A stretch of 64,000 bases of DNA, from the NCBI GenBank assembly GCA_963855995.1, contig OY979718.1, positions 39,803,059 to 39,867,058 on the forward strand, in the 5' to 3' direction. The position numbers and the translations under genes are program-made. Position 1 is the first letter of the stretch. The number at the start of each line of letters is the position of its first letter. Shown piece after piece: positions 38,197 through 52,364 of the stretch. This stretch comes from Muricea muricata. Its lineage: Eukaryota; Cnidaria; Anthozoa; Malacalcyonacea; Plexauridae. The notes beneath the pieces were generated by a model. That model was not told where the DNA came from. It saw only the letters and a program-made list of their open reading frames with translations, and ran no database searches.

Positions 38197-40260
38197 CATC
38201 CCCAGACTATACACCAGACCTCCTGTTTCCCCTCCCCCTCGACCTCTGCCCTTGGCTTTTCTCACCAGGTCTTTCTAGTTGCTCCAGATTCATCCACTTG
38301 CTTGCGCACAGTGTCGGGTATGTTCGTGGGCATTCGGAAATCTCCAAACTTTTCTCTGAGCATGAACGAAGCTTTGAAACTTTCAAGATATTTCAAGCAA
38401 TCCTGCCTTTATTTCAAGGTAATATGCTTTATTTTCTGTCAGTATTTGTAGAAGAACGTCTATATCTGATATATAGATAAATTTTGTGGACAATCAGGCC
38501 GAATTTAGAAAAATATTTGAACATATAAAGTTTGTATTTTGCACATGTGAAACCTTGGTCTTCTATGATATCTGGTTGTTTCGTCCCGTGACCGTTTCGC
38601 CCCGTAACCGTTTTGTCCCATAGTAATTTGTTCTTTGATTTGTTGTTGTACAAACGTTCTGAAAAACAGTTTGCAAAATATTTATCCAATCCACATACTA
38701 GCGAGGGTTGTAATATGAGGAAAAAACCCTGCCAACATGCAACTGATTCAAAAGTTTGTACCCAAGTCAAACTTGGTTCAGCATAAACACTGTGTACTAG
38801 ACAATGTTTCTAAGATTTCTGATGTATTCTAGATTTCAAAAACTGTTCTAGATTTTTTAATACTTCGTCATTTAATATTTTTAAAATGAGAAAGTCGACG
38901 AAACGCTTATGAAATAAAATGTTAGTGGTAGCGGATCAAGCGGATGGGGGACGAAACCACCCTAAATCATCTTCAATGAAGCCTGGTTGACACCATGAAC
39001 AGTTAAAGAAATGGATAGGAAACTTGTGGTTGCATGTGATTTTTTCAGCATGCTGAGTTTGCTGATGGCATTATAACCTGGTTGCAAATTATGACATCAC
39101 TAACTTAATTATGACTGCACTTTTTGCAAATAATACAGCTGAATATTTTATATCAAGAGCAAATAAATTTGACTGTGCCATTTTATTATGAAATATCTAG
39201 GTATTCTCAATTGATTTTGAAAAATATTTCAAGGACAGTTAAAACTGTATCCCAAATTTCAGTTCAATCAACGGTTGTTTTGAGAGGCCATTTTTGTAGC
39301 AATGAAAGTAAAAATTCAAAACAAAGACGTGAAACGTTTACCTCAAATACTTTGTCGTGGCATAGGCATGTTTGTAAAACAATAAAACCAATTTAAGCTT
39401 CAATATTACTGTTTGAAATTGGAAAATATATAGCAAAATTAAAAAATGCCGAAAACCGTTACAACATTCAAAATCACTCATGACATCACAAATTGCTGCC
39501 AAATTTCAGCACTGACACCAGCTAGTGTTCTATCCATTTCTTTAACTCGAGGAAATAAGCTTAAGGACAAGTACAATAGTGACATTCACATGTATGGATA
39601 AACACAAGGTAAGCGTAGAAGGATAAGCACAAGAAAAGGAAAATTTTGCTTTCTTGTGCTGTTACTTGCATGTATACTTATACTTATACTTATACTTACA
39701 CTTACCATTCATGTTTGGTAATGGGAAACTAATAAGGTCTTATTCATAAATAAAGCATACATAAAATCCAGCAAAGTTTATCTATTTTTGGGATATGATG
39801 TTATTGTTATGTTACAAATTAAGTGTGAATATTTCTCATTGCCAGCCATTTAAAGTTGTAAATAGTGTTTAACAATTATTCTCCAATGGCAAAGTGATTA
39901 TCCTTAAAGATTCACCTCGACTTTGTCTTGACTTCATCTCGATGAATATTCACCAATAATCACCAAGCTTTTGTTGAATAATTGTTAAATGAAGTGATTA
40001 TTAGACAAAGTTGAGGTGAATATTCACCAATAATCACTGAGCCTGAGGTGAATGATTGCCTTAGTATGATCACATAAGTGAAAAATGACAAAAATGTGTT
40101 TAATATTTGAAAACACCATCTGTCACATTGACAAAACGATTGGTGGCAATAGTGTGTCATAATCACCTCTAGGGCAACCATTGTGGTCTGCCCCGATCAA
40201 ATAAATCTATCCCTCCCCCCTGTTGCCCTTCAATGCGTGAGATGGTGTATGAGCAACATG
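38197..40260. other. no gene; minor repeats
   Basis: A TACTTA microsatellite lies at about 39670-39710. A small repeat at ~39900-40045 has direct copies of GAATATTCACCAATAATCAC and an inverted TTGAGGTGAATATTC block. GTGACCGTTTCGCCCC-type repeats lie near 38586-38620. No coding sequence recognised. Confidence 0.5.
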
Positions 40261-40850
40261 ATTCTCAGGGTCTTCACCTCCACTACCCATGCTACAGTGA
40301 AGACCCTGACACAGGCTGGTCACATGGCACCCAAATTTTGGGTGCTTGACATGCGTACTTAGCAGGGGTTGGTAATAACGTGTTATCACAAATTATTGTC
40401 AAACAACAAGGGAGACCGACGAAGCGGGATGTCATCTGACTCTAAAACCGTATCTTTGCTTTTTTGTGTTTGCATCACTCTGTTGAAATCTAAAGGCCTG
40501 TTCAAACGAAGCCAACATCATGCAACATTGTTGTCCCAACGACGTTGCATGATGTTGGACGAAATTTTAATTAAGCAAGTTTAAAACTAAGCCAAGATCT
40601 TCCAACATGGTGTTCAAACGAGGCCAACAGCGTGATGCAAGCACAAAAGAAAGCAAAGATATGGTTTTAGAGTCAGATGACTTCCTGCTTCGTCGGTCTT
40701 CCTTGTTGTTTGACAATAATTTGTGATAACGCGTTTTTACCTACCCCTGCTAAGTACGAATGTCAAGCACCAAAAATTTGGGTGCCACGTGACCAGCCTG
40801 TGTCAGGATCTTGCCGTTGTGTGGGTAGCAGAGGTGAAGACCCTGAGAAT
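40261..40850. mobile_element. foldback element
   Basis: Arms of ~200-240 bp: ATTCTCAGGGTCTTCACCTC on the left is inverted as GAGGTGAAGACCCTGAGAAT on the right. The arms also pair through CACCCAAATTTTGGGTGC and GACGAAGC. The centre holds CCAACATCATGCAACAT-type palindromes. No ORF of note. Confidence 0.7.
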
Positions 40851-40930
40851 CAGCTTGGGGTATGAGGGGCTTTGGTAGTGAATTGTTTAAACCGCTTGCC
40901 TTGCACCTCATTGGTGACAGAATCAATGCT

Positions 40931-42076
40931 AACTTCGTTAGAAATATCAAAGCCCAGACAACAGCTTTAAATAGAGCCGTAACATAACTGAACAAAACAA
41001 ATTTTTTGAAAAATATTTAATGAAGCTAACGTTTCGTTGCTATACTTGCAACATTTTCAGAACAATTAAGGTATTATAATATGTACAAAAGCTTATATAT
41101 AAAGCACAAAATTGTAAGGTTACAAAAAACGGTTACAGATTTAATATAGGCAAATCATAGTGATTTAACAATAACAAAACTAAGGACATATAATATTACA
41201 GTTTACCATACAAAGGTCATGCAAGGTAGGATTAATTACACAAGGTTAAAGGTACAGAACTAAGATTGGCATTAAGTGAAGGCTTAAGTTTAGAGATAAG
41301 TCAACTTTCCCTACATTCCGTTCAAATTCGAAATCAAATTAATAAACTATTTTCCTCGGCTTATCCACGTATTCAAATTCATTGCATTTTTCGACCTATG
41401 CAAAGACTTTCGACTTTTTTCCGCTTTATAGACCGCATTCCTTTAAGTTTAAGATCGCGCATTGTTTATAAATACAAGTGTCAATGCTTAAATGCATAGT
41501 ATGTTGCCGAAACCGTTCTCCATTTGCATAAGCGCATTTCTGAACACATGGGAATTTCGGGCTTTACTTGTAAACCACTTTCAAAACCTCCTTTCTCTAA
41601 CATTTGAGATCATCATCAGTCTTCTGGTCTCCCTATCTCTCCTGATGATTTCTCCATTCCATCCTCCTGCTCTTCATCTTTTAAACTTTTGTTAAGGGGA
41701 AGTTTACTTATCTCTAAACTTAAGCCTTCACTTAATGGCAATCTTAGTTCTGTACCTTTAACCTTGTATAATTACTCCTACCTTGCATGACCTTTGTATA
41801 GTAAACTGTAATATTATATGTCCTTAGTTTTGTTATTGTTAAACCACTATGATTTGCCTATTTTAAATCTGTAGTCGTTTTTTCTAACCTAAGAATTTTG
41901 TGCTGTATACATAAGCTTTTGTACATATTATAATACCTTAATTGCTCTGAAGATGTTGCAAGTATTGCAACGAAACGTTAGCTTCATTAAATATTTTTCA
42001 AAAAATTTGTTTTATTCAGTTATGTTATGGCTCTATTTAAAGCTGTTGTCTGGGCTTTGATATTTCTAACAAAGTT
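40931..42076 (+). mobile_element. truncated Penelope-like element with inverted terminal copies
   Basis: The inverted arms 40931-41310 and 41694-42076 flank and overlap a decayed coding end (41305-41770): RIPLSLRSRIVYKYKCQC, then YVAETVLHLHKRISEHMGIS, then LLISKLKPSLNGNLSSVPL. This is the GIY-YIG-type endonuclease end of Penelope-like reverse transcriptases. Stops at 41497-41499 and ~41605-41607 break it. Each arm carries a CTGAAGATGTTGCAA...GCAACGAAACGTT block that resembles a hammerhead ribozyme core, as known for Penelope-like elements. Confidence 0.65.
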
Positions 42077-42235
42077 AAGATTTCCGCCTGGAGTATCTAT
42101 TGCTATTGTTTTGAAAGAATCAATGCTTATTAGGGTCAACATGATTTGAACCCTTTCCTCATTTAGTCAACACTCAACCAAAAATGATGGATTTCTCTAA
42201 GTTTTCTGGTTCCTTCCCACAGGAAATAGTATGGG

Positions 42236-42560
42236 AATTCTGTGGTGTCGTGGTCAGACCACTAACCTTTCACCTCTAACATTCCGAGTTTGATCCCCAG
42301 TAAGGTGGATATGAGCCCAGTCATTATGTGAAAAGAGTATAGTCAACGCTCTGCTGAAAGTCTTGGATTTTCTCTGGGTATTGTAGTTTCCTCCCACAGG
42401 GAAAGTTGAACGGGTGGGATAGGTCATACGGGTCCACAGCGATTGGCTCATGCTGTTGTGGTGACCCTGCTCCTGTAGGTAAGCTAAATAAAAAAAATAT
42501 ATGTACACAGTGATTAGTATACATGGCTGTGGTGAACCTGCCCTTATCTTTATGAAGCTA
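42236..42560 (+). repeat. tRNA-derived SINE-like repeat
   Basis: A GTGGTCAGACC A-box-like stretch and GAGTTTGATCCCC B-box-like stretch (42252-42300) are followed by a body with TTTCTCTGGGTATTGTAGTT and CCCACAGGGAAAGTTGA. A related body piece appears near 42185-42230 and 46395-46455. Confidence 0.5.
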
Positions 42561-44177
42561 AATAACATACATGCCCTCTACAAAACGAAACTTAGAAATG
42601 TCTGATCAAATTTTTTTTTGCTTATCATATATTTTGACATGTTTGTAGATTTACAGTGCATTGGAAGTTTGATGAATGCTTATCCAGTCGATCAGTCATG
42701 AAGAACTGAACACTGTTAATGAAAAGTGTGGAGAAGGTCTTAATATTCTCATGTTTTATTTTGAATTGAGCTGCTTCAAATATTATTTGGGGGTGATTCT
42801 CCTGTCACATTGCAGACATTGCTGTTTATTTTAGTGTCGCAAAATTTGAATGCCTGTCAAATGTTGAGATCCTAGGTAGTGGCACTAGCTGTAACTCCCT
42901 GAAGCTAACTGAAATCAGGGTTGGTAACTTGGCTTTTTTGTGGCCAAATAACTCGATTTTAGCTTTTTTATTACTTGTGTGGCCTTGAAAAAATGTTTGC
43001 TTATTTTGCTTTATTTTGGCTTTTTTTTGTGACTGACAGGGAGTAAAAAACTGTTGATGTGCAAACACATTCATGTAATATGCACTATTTTATGTATGCA
43101 TTCAACATAAAATTATTTTATTTTATGCAAATGTCCATGCAAAAAGTTTTTGCTTGCTGCATGGAACCCAATATACAGGCATGAAAACTATGAACACCAG
43201 TGGAACTAACATGGAATAAACATATGATTTCCACAATAAGTGGCTATGTTTATATTTCGAAAAAATGCAAGTGCACTTCTTTTATCCATCACCAAAAGAA
43301 AGACAATGTTGAATGTTATGTTAACATTATTATTTTAGGGTCAACAAATTGCTCTTTATTGAAAAACCTTACAATTTGTGTAAAATAGTATTCTGTTTGT
43401 AAAAAATTATTATTACTAAATGCATGATTGGTTTATTTTTAGGTCCTATTTCAAAAAAGACTGAAGTTGGCCTCGCTGTTAAAACAATTGGGTTTGTCAT
43501 TGTTTGACTTTGTGATATTTTACTGACTTAACATAAAGGAGATTGAGGTAGTTTTATCAGAAACAATCCTCCAATATCCTTCAATATGGCCCATTTAATC
43601 CATTGTTGCTGAATATATAGTCTGGTCTGCTTAAACATGAAAAAAAACCAGTTTTCTAAATTAATAAAAAAAGCAATTTAAAAACAATTTTTTTCTGGTT
43701 TACCATCTCAATCTTCTTTTGTATGTTTTATTTAAAATCATCTTTCAACTTTCAGTGTTGATCTAAAAGTTTGAAAAGTTCATTTGAAAATCACTTAATT
43801 TGCAGTGCTTCGTGCTAATTTATCCGTGAAACAAATTGTGATTTTGTAACAGAGCTTTCTTCCTTTAAGGTGAATTACTTGAAGTCAAAATAACTATTAT
43901 CTTTACTTCATTGCAAATTAGAACTTTTTGGAATTGAGATGAATTGAAGCAGTTGAACTTTGTAGAAAAGACAAAACAGTTGAAGTGGAAGAAACTTCCT
44001 TAACTAACATAACAAGGAGAACCACAACTAGACAACTAAATTCTGTAGGCTATGTTTTGCATTGTAGCAAAGAAAAGATGTGAAATTGAATGCTATTACA
44101 TGGGAGCTCTGACAGTATTTCAACAAATGAAAAATTAACAGCAATGCTATATTTCAGATTTTACAGATTCCTTTGCA
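42561..44177. other. no gene recognised
   Basis: AT-rich sequence with no named repeat or coding signal. Confidence 0.5.
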
Positions 44178-44185
44178 TGACAAAT

Positions 44186-45009
44186 CAGGGGTGGATTTAG
44201 GGGAGGGGTGGATTTAGGGGAGGGGTGCACACGGGTGCGCACCCCTGTTGGGCTTGGTCAACAGGGGTGCAAGGGGGGGGGGGGGGTGCAAAAAATCAGT
44301 ATTACTATTATCTCAATAAATGCCCTTCATTATAAGTATTCAATATTGAAAAGAGAAATTAAGACGGTTAAACACCAATCAAAACCACTCAAATATAAAC
44401 AAAGAAATCGTTTTATGTTATGTTAAAGGCCACTCGTCAAGGCTTGTCATTGAAAAATAGCCAGCCTATTTACAAAAATCAAGCAAGTTGTGCCAGAAAA
44501 CAGATCATTAGCCAGTTTATGTTTATTACTCCTGACAATCATTTTGTTCTGAAATCTGAATATTGAAGTATCTCAGATCATAGTTAATAAAAACTGTGCT
44601 CAGATCAATATATCATTTCAGTACAAGCCCCAGTGAGTAAACGCTCCATAGAGCATCTTGTTTTACATTAAAAATCCACATTCGTCGCCATTTTAACTTT
44701 TCAATATTGTATGTACTTCATGTAAGCGTGCTTTACTTGTCCAGTCATTTTGTGGCCAGACTTACATGAAAATTACACATGATATTTAGCTCAGAAATGT
44801 GGTATAATTTCAAAGGTTTTTCCTTTTTTTTAAGTCAAGCTGAAGCTCATAATTCAATGCTCAAATTGCAAAAAATGCTAGTTCTGGGGTTCTAATTTTC
44901 AAAATTTTCAGGGGGAATGCTCTGGTCCCCCCCCCCCTAGGGGCCTCGCGCCTTTGCCACTCGACTCACCCAGCACCCCCCTAAAAAAACACTGCTGGAT
45001 CCACCCCTG
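44186..45009. mobile_element. hAT-like MITE with 8-bp duplication
   Basis: Termini CAGGGGTGGATTTAG / CTGGATCCACCCCTG. Perfect 8-bp duplications TGACAAAT at 44178-44185 and 45010-45017. It contains G11/C10 tracts and no coding capacity. Confidence 0.82.
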
Positions 45010-45646
45010 TGACAAATTTAATTTTAGATCTTTTTATTAAAAATAAAATGGTCCAGCATCAGTATAAATCAGTTGTAGACTTTGATTATGCTAATAGCAT
45101 TTGTGAAATTACAAGACATTTTCTTTATCTTCAATTTTTTTCCTGAACGTTAACTTTTTATGTTGTTTGGTTGTGGTAAATTATTGTTTGTTAATTAAAA
45201 GATTTGTTTGAAATTTCTATTCCATTTGCTTCAGTTCAAGTTTACTTTTCAAATAGTTCTAGTTTGTAACCATAATAATATTACCAGAAAACAAGTTCAC
45301 ATGGCTTTTTAACAAGGTCATTTCAACAAGTGAAGATATACTTCAAAGAAATTAGTTTTTAACCTGACAATGTTACCTTTCAAAATTAACTAAATTCAAT
45401 TTATTCAAAACGATTCCATCTTCAGTTCTCACTTTTCAATACCAGACCAATCTTAGTTATCTATTTCGACTTTTTAGCTTGTTTTCTTTAACATTGAAAC
45501 TACGAGATTATAAAAGGCATCAAAGTTTGAAAGTCAATAATTTGACACACATTTCTCTTGATTATTGATAATTGCTGCACATTTTGAACTTTGACAAATC
45601 CTTGTCCACTATTAAGTAACTTCTACCTAAGTAACTATTAAGCAAT

Positions 45647-46083
45647 TTAAAGTGCATATGACACGAAATTTTATATTTTAGAATTACAAACTTCTTTCTG
45701 CGGTGGTTATCGCAGAGTATTACAGTTTTTGAAAAACATGATGCCAAGGGGATTATTTGACTGTTTTAATACGTGGCCGTCAGGCAAAAAACTGTCCTAT
45801 GACTGGGAACGAAATTGCTCCAAAATATGACGTCACTGATGAGATGTATTTTATGCTTATTGACTCTATTTAACTCTCGGTAAAATCACTAACGTCATTA
45901 TGACGTCATTTTGGTGCAATTTCTTTCCCAGTGGTAGGACGGTTTTTTGCATCACGCTTCACTTATTTAAACGTTTAAACCCCTTCGCATCATCTTTTTG
46001 GAAAATAAATTACACCGCGATAATCACCGCACAATGTACTCTATGATTCTAAAATATAAAATTTCATGTCATATGCACTTTAA
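45647..46083. mobile_element. TTAA-flanked MITE
   Basis: TTAA-AGTGCATATGAC at left and GTCATATGCACT-TTAA at right. The long arms pair over most of the 437 bp, including AAATTTTATATTTTAGAAT. Confidence 0.78.
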
Positions 46084-49000
46084 CAATTCCACATTGTCAG
46101 GTTGGAAACACAATCCGAAAAATATATGGCTCCAAACATTGAAATTTCACACCCTTGTCCATTTCGTATTTTTTTCATAGATCATTGTATCTGTAATTTT
46201 TTGAGTATGCAAGAGTTTTTTCGAGTTACAAAAAAGTATTTCCCGGAAGAATCGTGAGCCTTTGTTACAAGTTGCAAAGCAATCAAAATTGACTGCTAAT
46301 TTGAGCATTTATTTTGTCTGACTTTCAGAAAACACAGCTGAAATAAAATGATGTATTTCTATCATCAAAAAGCCTTTTATCTCAGAAGCTTAAAATGTCT
46401 GCCCAAAGTTGTGGATTTTCTCCGGTTTCGTCCCACATGGAAAGTTGACAGGGTGATATGTATGATTATATAAAAATATGACTAACTTTTAGAAACATTT
46501 TTGGTTAGACCTGTTAAGCCTTACCATCGTTTTGAGCCATATATTTCTTTGTGATTGTAAGCAACTCGGTGTGGTATGCTGGACGGTTTCTTTGCAAAAC
46601 TCTGAAAACTTTTCACTTCATGATTATGATATATCTTGAAGTATAAACATTTACCTTGAAAAGATGCAGTTTTTCACGACTCGTATCCTTTCACTTGTGT
46701 TCTTTCACTTGTGTTAAGTGCATTGTTTACTGTCGTGTTCTGTTTTCTTCTATTGTTTTTGAATGAGTACAAATTTGTGGTAGTTAGTCTCTTTTTATTG
46801 TTATTCAAGTTGTAATCTTTACAAATTCTTTTTAAATAAATTGTTTACAAAATTTACATATGACTCCTTTTCATTAAAAATTCAATTCCCATGGGAATTG
46901 AGAAATTGAATAAAAAAAATCCCCCTACCCCGGCCAGCTCCCCAAGTGCTACTTCCACCTAAGTATAAGTACTTATTCATATAGTACAAGTACTTTTACT
47001 TATTTACGGTGAAAGTAGCACTCGGAGAGCTGGCCAGGGTAGCGGGCGAAGAGAAGACCAACCTTGCAAATGCTAATGCATATTGCTAAGTTGATCTTCC
47101 CTAGAGAGCAGCCGCGCATACCTAACAAATGAAAACAACAAAATTAGTGACTTAAGTACTTAGCATGCAAATTTGATTCCCAAAGCCAAAATGACAGGTG
47201 CCCCCCTCTGATCCTACCAACTTCCTACCTGCCTCAGTTCTAAGCTGTCTTCCTCGGTTCTGAGCTCCTGCATTCCATTCGTTACCCTCACTTTCCTCCC
47301 CCATCGCATAGTCACTCACAGCTGATAAACCCGCATGCACCGCCACCACCCCGACTGCCACCCAAAATCAAAAGAATTAATATTTTGGTAAAGTATGCAT
47401 TTTGAATGTATTTATTTGGATATTATAGGTCAAACGTAAACTGAAAAAAGTCGAATGTGAAAACAGCAAATGTCGTACATAAAACAGGTGAGAATTCTTC
47501 TTAAATTTCCTTGCAAAATATAAGAAACTCATTACGCATTTTTTTTCCAGCAAATAATTATAATCATAGACTAATTTAGTTGATTTGGATACTTGCGCGG
47601 AAGTGAAGATAGATTTTCTTTTCCAGCATACTTTCAAAAATTTTAGTTCCTTTAATAAACCTAGCCCCATGCAACTTACACGCGGCTCACACCCTCGCAG
47701 TCCATACATTTAGCTAATAAATTACGTTACAAACAAAAAAAAGCAAAATAAAATGATAAATTACGTTATCTCTAGCTACTTAAACCCACTTAGACTGAGT
47801 ATTTGATTGATTTTTCAGACGTAAAACCTTAGCTGAAAGGGCATGGGCTTTTCGTTGTGTTTACTGGTCTGAAGTATAAATTTAATCCTGATACTTACCA
47901 AGTTCTAAGGCTGGGTCAAATAAGCATGAGAATTATGCGAAGATAAAAAGCATTTTAAAACATGAAACTCAACTCGAGTTGTTTTTACATTACGACTCAT
48001 CTATAGGAATGTAAAGCCTTATTAACCGTAGTTGACATGAAACTTTTAATGTTCCTATAGTTAGTACAGTTACTCTATATAGTCCAAAAGCACCGAAATA
48101 TTTTAAAACTTTACCGCAATTCTCGCACTTATTTAACCGAAACGCCTTTATTTTCATGGTACGTCGCAGCTGCCCTCAAACCACTTCCGTTATTCCCTTT
48201 AGTGCACACAAACAATGGCTTTATGTCCAATTGTTTCTGTTTACCAAAACAAACCCGAAAGCACCAAGATACTTATCATATTAATAATCAAAGAGTATTC
48301 TCATTACGTCAAGTCTCCACCATGAATTTAAATATTACCGTGGTAACCAAGCATGTTGTATTCCCTTGGGCATTGGGCAAAAATACAAGCAATTATACTA
48401 TTTTTACATGAATCAATGAAGTTAAGTACTCCCTTGAGAATTGGCAAAAAATCTCAAGTCATATTTCCTTGTACGCATTTTTTTGAACTTGTACTGTGTA
48501 AATTCAACTTAATTTTTTAACCAATTTACTGCTTTTTCTTTTTTCACAACGAGAAACAACAATTGTTTTGACGAGAAAAATATAAAATTTGCCGAAATTC
48601 TCTTTGATTTCTAAAGGATAAGTATTTTGTTTTCTACTAACTTGTAAATTACCACTACTTTCTATTACAATTCTTCTCATTCTTGTGGATTTTCATTGTT
48701 TTGTGTTCAATGTCGTCCAGGATCGTTCAAGCTCACACCCCGTCACCTTTCGGAATGAAGTAATCGTATCCGTTAGATAATAATTTGATTTAATTATAAA
48801 ATGTTCTTAACAGAAACATCATGTATTTATGTGGCTGATTTTGAATAGCAGACGAAAATATTGTTCCTATGAATATGTCAAATTGTATTCAAAATTGTAG
48901 GGTAATATTTTACGCTAGGCATTCGTGCCAACTATTCGTTAAAATTCAATCATTTACAATTAAAAGTTAGAAGGAAGGCGTAACTTCAGCTTTATTAACG

Positions 49001-51324
49001 TGGAGGGTGGTATTTTATCTGACAAAAAGAGCTTGGTGTCTATATAAACCAAGTTTGAACTTTATTGTTCTTTATTGTTCAATAAATACTGGAACGATAA
49101 CTTCAGGTAAAAATCCTCATGTTTGAGCGAACAATAGATTTCAACGACCATAAGATTGTTGTAAAGTACCATTTTCCCTAACAATTTCCCAATTTTTGAA
49201 AATACTGTATTGAAAGTCAAGAACTTTAGAAGTTGACCAACCATAGCATTACTTTTATATCTAGAAGACATCAAACCTCGTTACTTGCTTGGTGTCAACC
49301 GTGCCGACAGAAGCAATCGATATGGCAATAAATTTCAAAACAACGTCTTATTTGAAACAGCGAAGATTTTAATTATTTAAAAAAAGTTAGGGTGTGAGTG
49401 CCACTTTAAATGTTGCTTACTTCTCAAGACAATTTGATTTTGGGCTATTTTGGATATGTATGTTACGTCACAAGCAGGGCGCAAAATTATATTTCGTGTC
49501 TATTTTCAACACCATATTCATTGGCAATGTTTTAGGCAATCGTGTAGCGATCTTCCATGGGAGGATTTGTGAGGCTGGGAAAAAGCCTAAAAGAATGCAC
49601 AGAATTTGCTACATTCCATTACTGTCGGATCCAGTGCACTATGCAGGTGCGCAATATTTAAACAGGTTGTAGATGGCTTAAGCCTGAAACGGGGATTTGT
49701 TTTATATCCCCTTGATTAGTGCATAGGACGTAGCTTAATTAGCACGTACGTAGAACGTTTGGACATACTAGCTTCATTATACGAATAATACTGAAACAAA
49801 GTAATTATAAAATGTCTTTATATCAATGATCTATACAATTACTTGTGCAAACTGACACTAAATTTTGCTTATATAACATCGCTATATGGAAAAATAAAAA
49901 ATCAGTCGTCAATCGATGGGAAATATTACTATGTTGAGACTCACTATGTTATCTTTCATTCCGATCGGCCGGAAAATGATAGAGCTTTAGGTTCAGCTTT
50001 GCTTCTTGAATAATTAAAATTTCCTAAATTTTTATAATTATTTAACATTTTCCCAAAGCCTCGCGATTCCTTCCATAGAGGATCGCGAGCTCTGGCTCTG
50101 ACCTTGCAATTTAACCATTCAACATTTGGTTGAGGTGTTACGTAGCTAACCCAGCTTGTGACGTCACTAATGACTACCAACTTCCCGACGAAGGGCCTTC
50201 GCTCGAAACGTCAAATTCTGTTTATATCGTTTCAGGTAGTGAAAGATCCTTTGTTTTGTGCTTTCGGCTGCACTACCCTCACTGGAAACGTTACTTCGAG
50301 ATGTTACTGTCTATTACCATATCAATTTAATTGCAAAATTTGGCACAGGTTCACGAAGCAAATAATTTGAAAGTAGAACTGACAAAGAAGCGACTTACTA
50401 CTTTAAATCTGTCTTTGGATCGTCTTGGCTTCGATTGGTGTCGTTTCATCACGCTGGTTATGGTTTCATCTGGTTGGCGCTCTCTCTTCGTAGAACATCA
50501 CGTCGGTCCAGTAGGTAACAAGCTCACTCGTATCCCGTAAGCCAGCTAAAATAAGGAGAAAATTAATGTTACAAAATATTTCAGAATATTGGAAGCTGGA
50601 CGAAAATTTGATTGTAAATGACTTTGACAAACCGTACATTGTGTTAGTATTTGCATCATGACATCTGATGGGCACGGCTTGTGGTTCAGTTCTTAGGTCG
50701 TCATCAATTCTTTCTCATCTTGTTCTGTCATTTTTTGGAGGATGGTGTATTCACTTTGACATCCTTTGAAAAAATCAACAATTTTAGTGTTTAGAAATCT
50801 GTTCACAAGATAAGCAAAGACAGCTAGCTTAATAAGTATTAGAGAGGGCTAAGTAATTATTATTAGCGTTGCATGTACTAGAGGGTAATCGACATACAAC
50901 ACTCCTAAATCACTTAAACCCGCGGACAAATATATTTATGCATTTATAACAATATTCTATTTTGTTTTTGAAGTGGGCAGTATATATTTTATTCAGGCCG
51001 ACAAGCCCAAGATATATTTTAAAGAAACTGAAAAACGTATTTGACCACGTAAGTTAGAATGATAATACGGGCGCCCAAGAATAACATCAATTTTCCCCAT
51101 CTGGGTTAGACTTTTTGATTAGATGAATAACGTTCAAGAAAATAAGAGAGTAATAAAATACCAAATGGTTTTCTGATCAAGATAGCGTCATACATGCGCG
51201 CGAGATGTTGAGATATTAGGGGAAAAACTGAACGTCGGGAAGCATCCCAAGTATTTTGTGAACATGATCCCATGTATGTCGCTGTCCTTCCTAGGAAACT
51301 GTTTGGTAATTGTTGTATGAAACC
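46084..51324. other. no gene; small palindromes
   Basis: A palindromic repeat lies at 46924-47047 (CCTACCCCGGCCAGCTC.. / GAGCTGGCCAGGGTAGC). A CGACGAAGGG-CCTTCG-CTCGAAACGTC motif at ~50187-50214 resembles a degenerate hammerhead core. Nothing else could be named. Confidence 0.45.
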
Positions 51325-51520
51325 TTACAGTGAAACGCAAGCCAACGCCAGGGAATTTAATTAAACTTCTACTGTAGAATTGTTTGATACTGTGCATTAA
51401 TAACCAAATGGCACAATCGTCACAGCAAGCGCCTGTCACCTCTGAGGTCGTAGCCTCGTAGGTTCAATCCCCACCTTAGACTCGTGACACTCATGCAAGG
51501 AGTTAGTCAATAACTAATGT
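51325..51520 (+). repeat. tRNA-derived SINE-like repeat, copy 1
   Basis: A tRNA-like head with B-box GTAGGTTCAATCCCC (~51459). The body is shared in inverted orientation with 58057-58237. Confidence 0.55.
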
Positions 51521-52364
51521 GGTTTGACGAAAGGGTTTCCTGCCCTAGGAGGGTATTCGTGGAAAGAAGGAGGCAAAGAGAAGGAAGATTGGATTGTAGT
51601 AAAGAAAGGGGCATTTACTTGATGTATATAATAATCATCATTATTATCATAAACTGTATTAATCCCCGCGGAATGGGTCTGGTCTTGATACATCATAATA
51701 ATCATCAATATCATTATAAATTCTATTAATCCCTGTAGAATAGGTGTGGTCTTACTGGATACGTGACTGCCAAAAATAATTTTTATCATGAAAGGAACGT
51801 TGAGAAAGGAACTTTACAGACACAGGGCTTAATTATTTTTTCCACGTAAATTACTGAAACGCTCGTGGTGGGGAGGGGGTGTAATAGTGAAATTGCAATG
51901 ATACTAACTATGCACTAAGTCCTCTTGAAAGTTCTTTTTGGCTGTGGTATGACGCATCACAGTTGTCACGTGGTTGTCTCACAATATCTATAGTGTAAAG
52001 TTCAATATGTTAGATATGAAAAATAGAAACATTTTAAATGGCAGCAAATACTTTAATTTCCTAAAGAAAATTAACCAGTTGTGGAACTAAATGACGTAGA
52101 ATTTTGTTAAAAAATTATTTTACCTGGAAAAGGTTCCCTTTTAATCGTGTCTCCGGTGTTCCATTTCGAATGTTACTCTTACCGTTTAACTACAGAGAGC
52201 AAGAGAAATAGAAACTAGGTCATATTATTGCATTAAAGTAAATTTTATTTAATTACAGAACGTTGAGATTGTGACCTGGTGTGCTGCCCGGATTTTTATT
52301 AAAAAGGTAACATTTAATAACTAAAATATTTACCATTTGAATACGTAGAATTTTTAAAGTCAAC

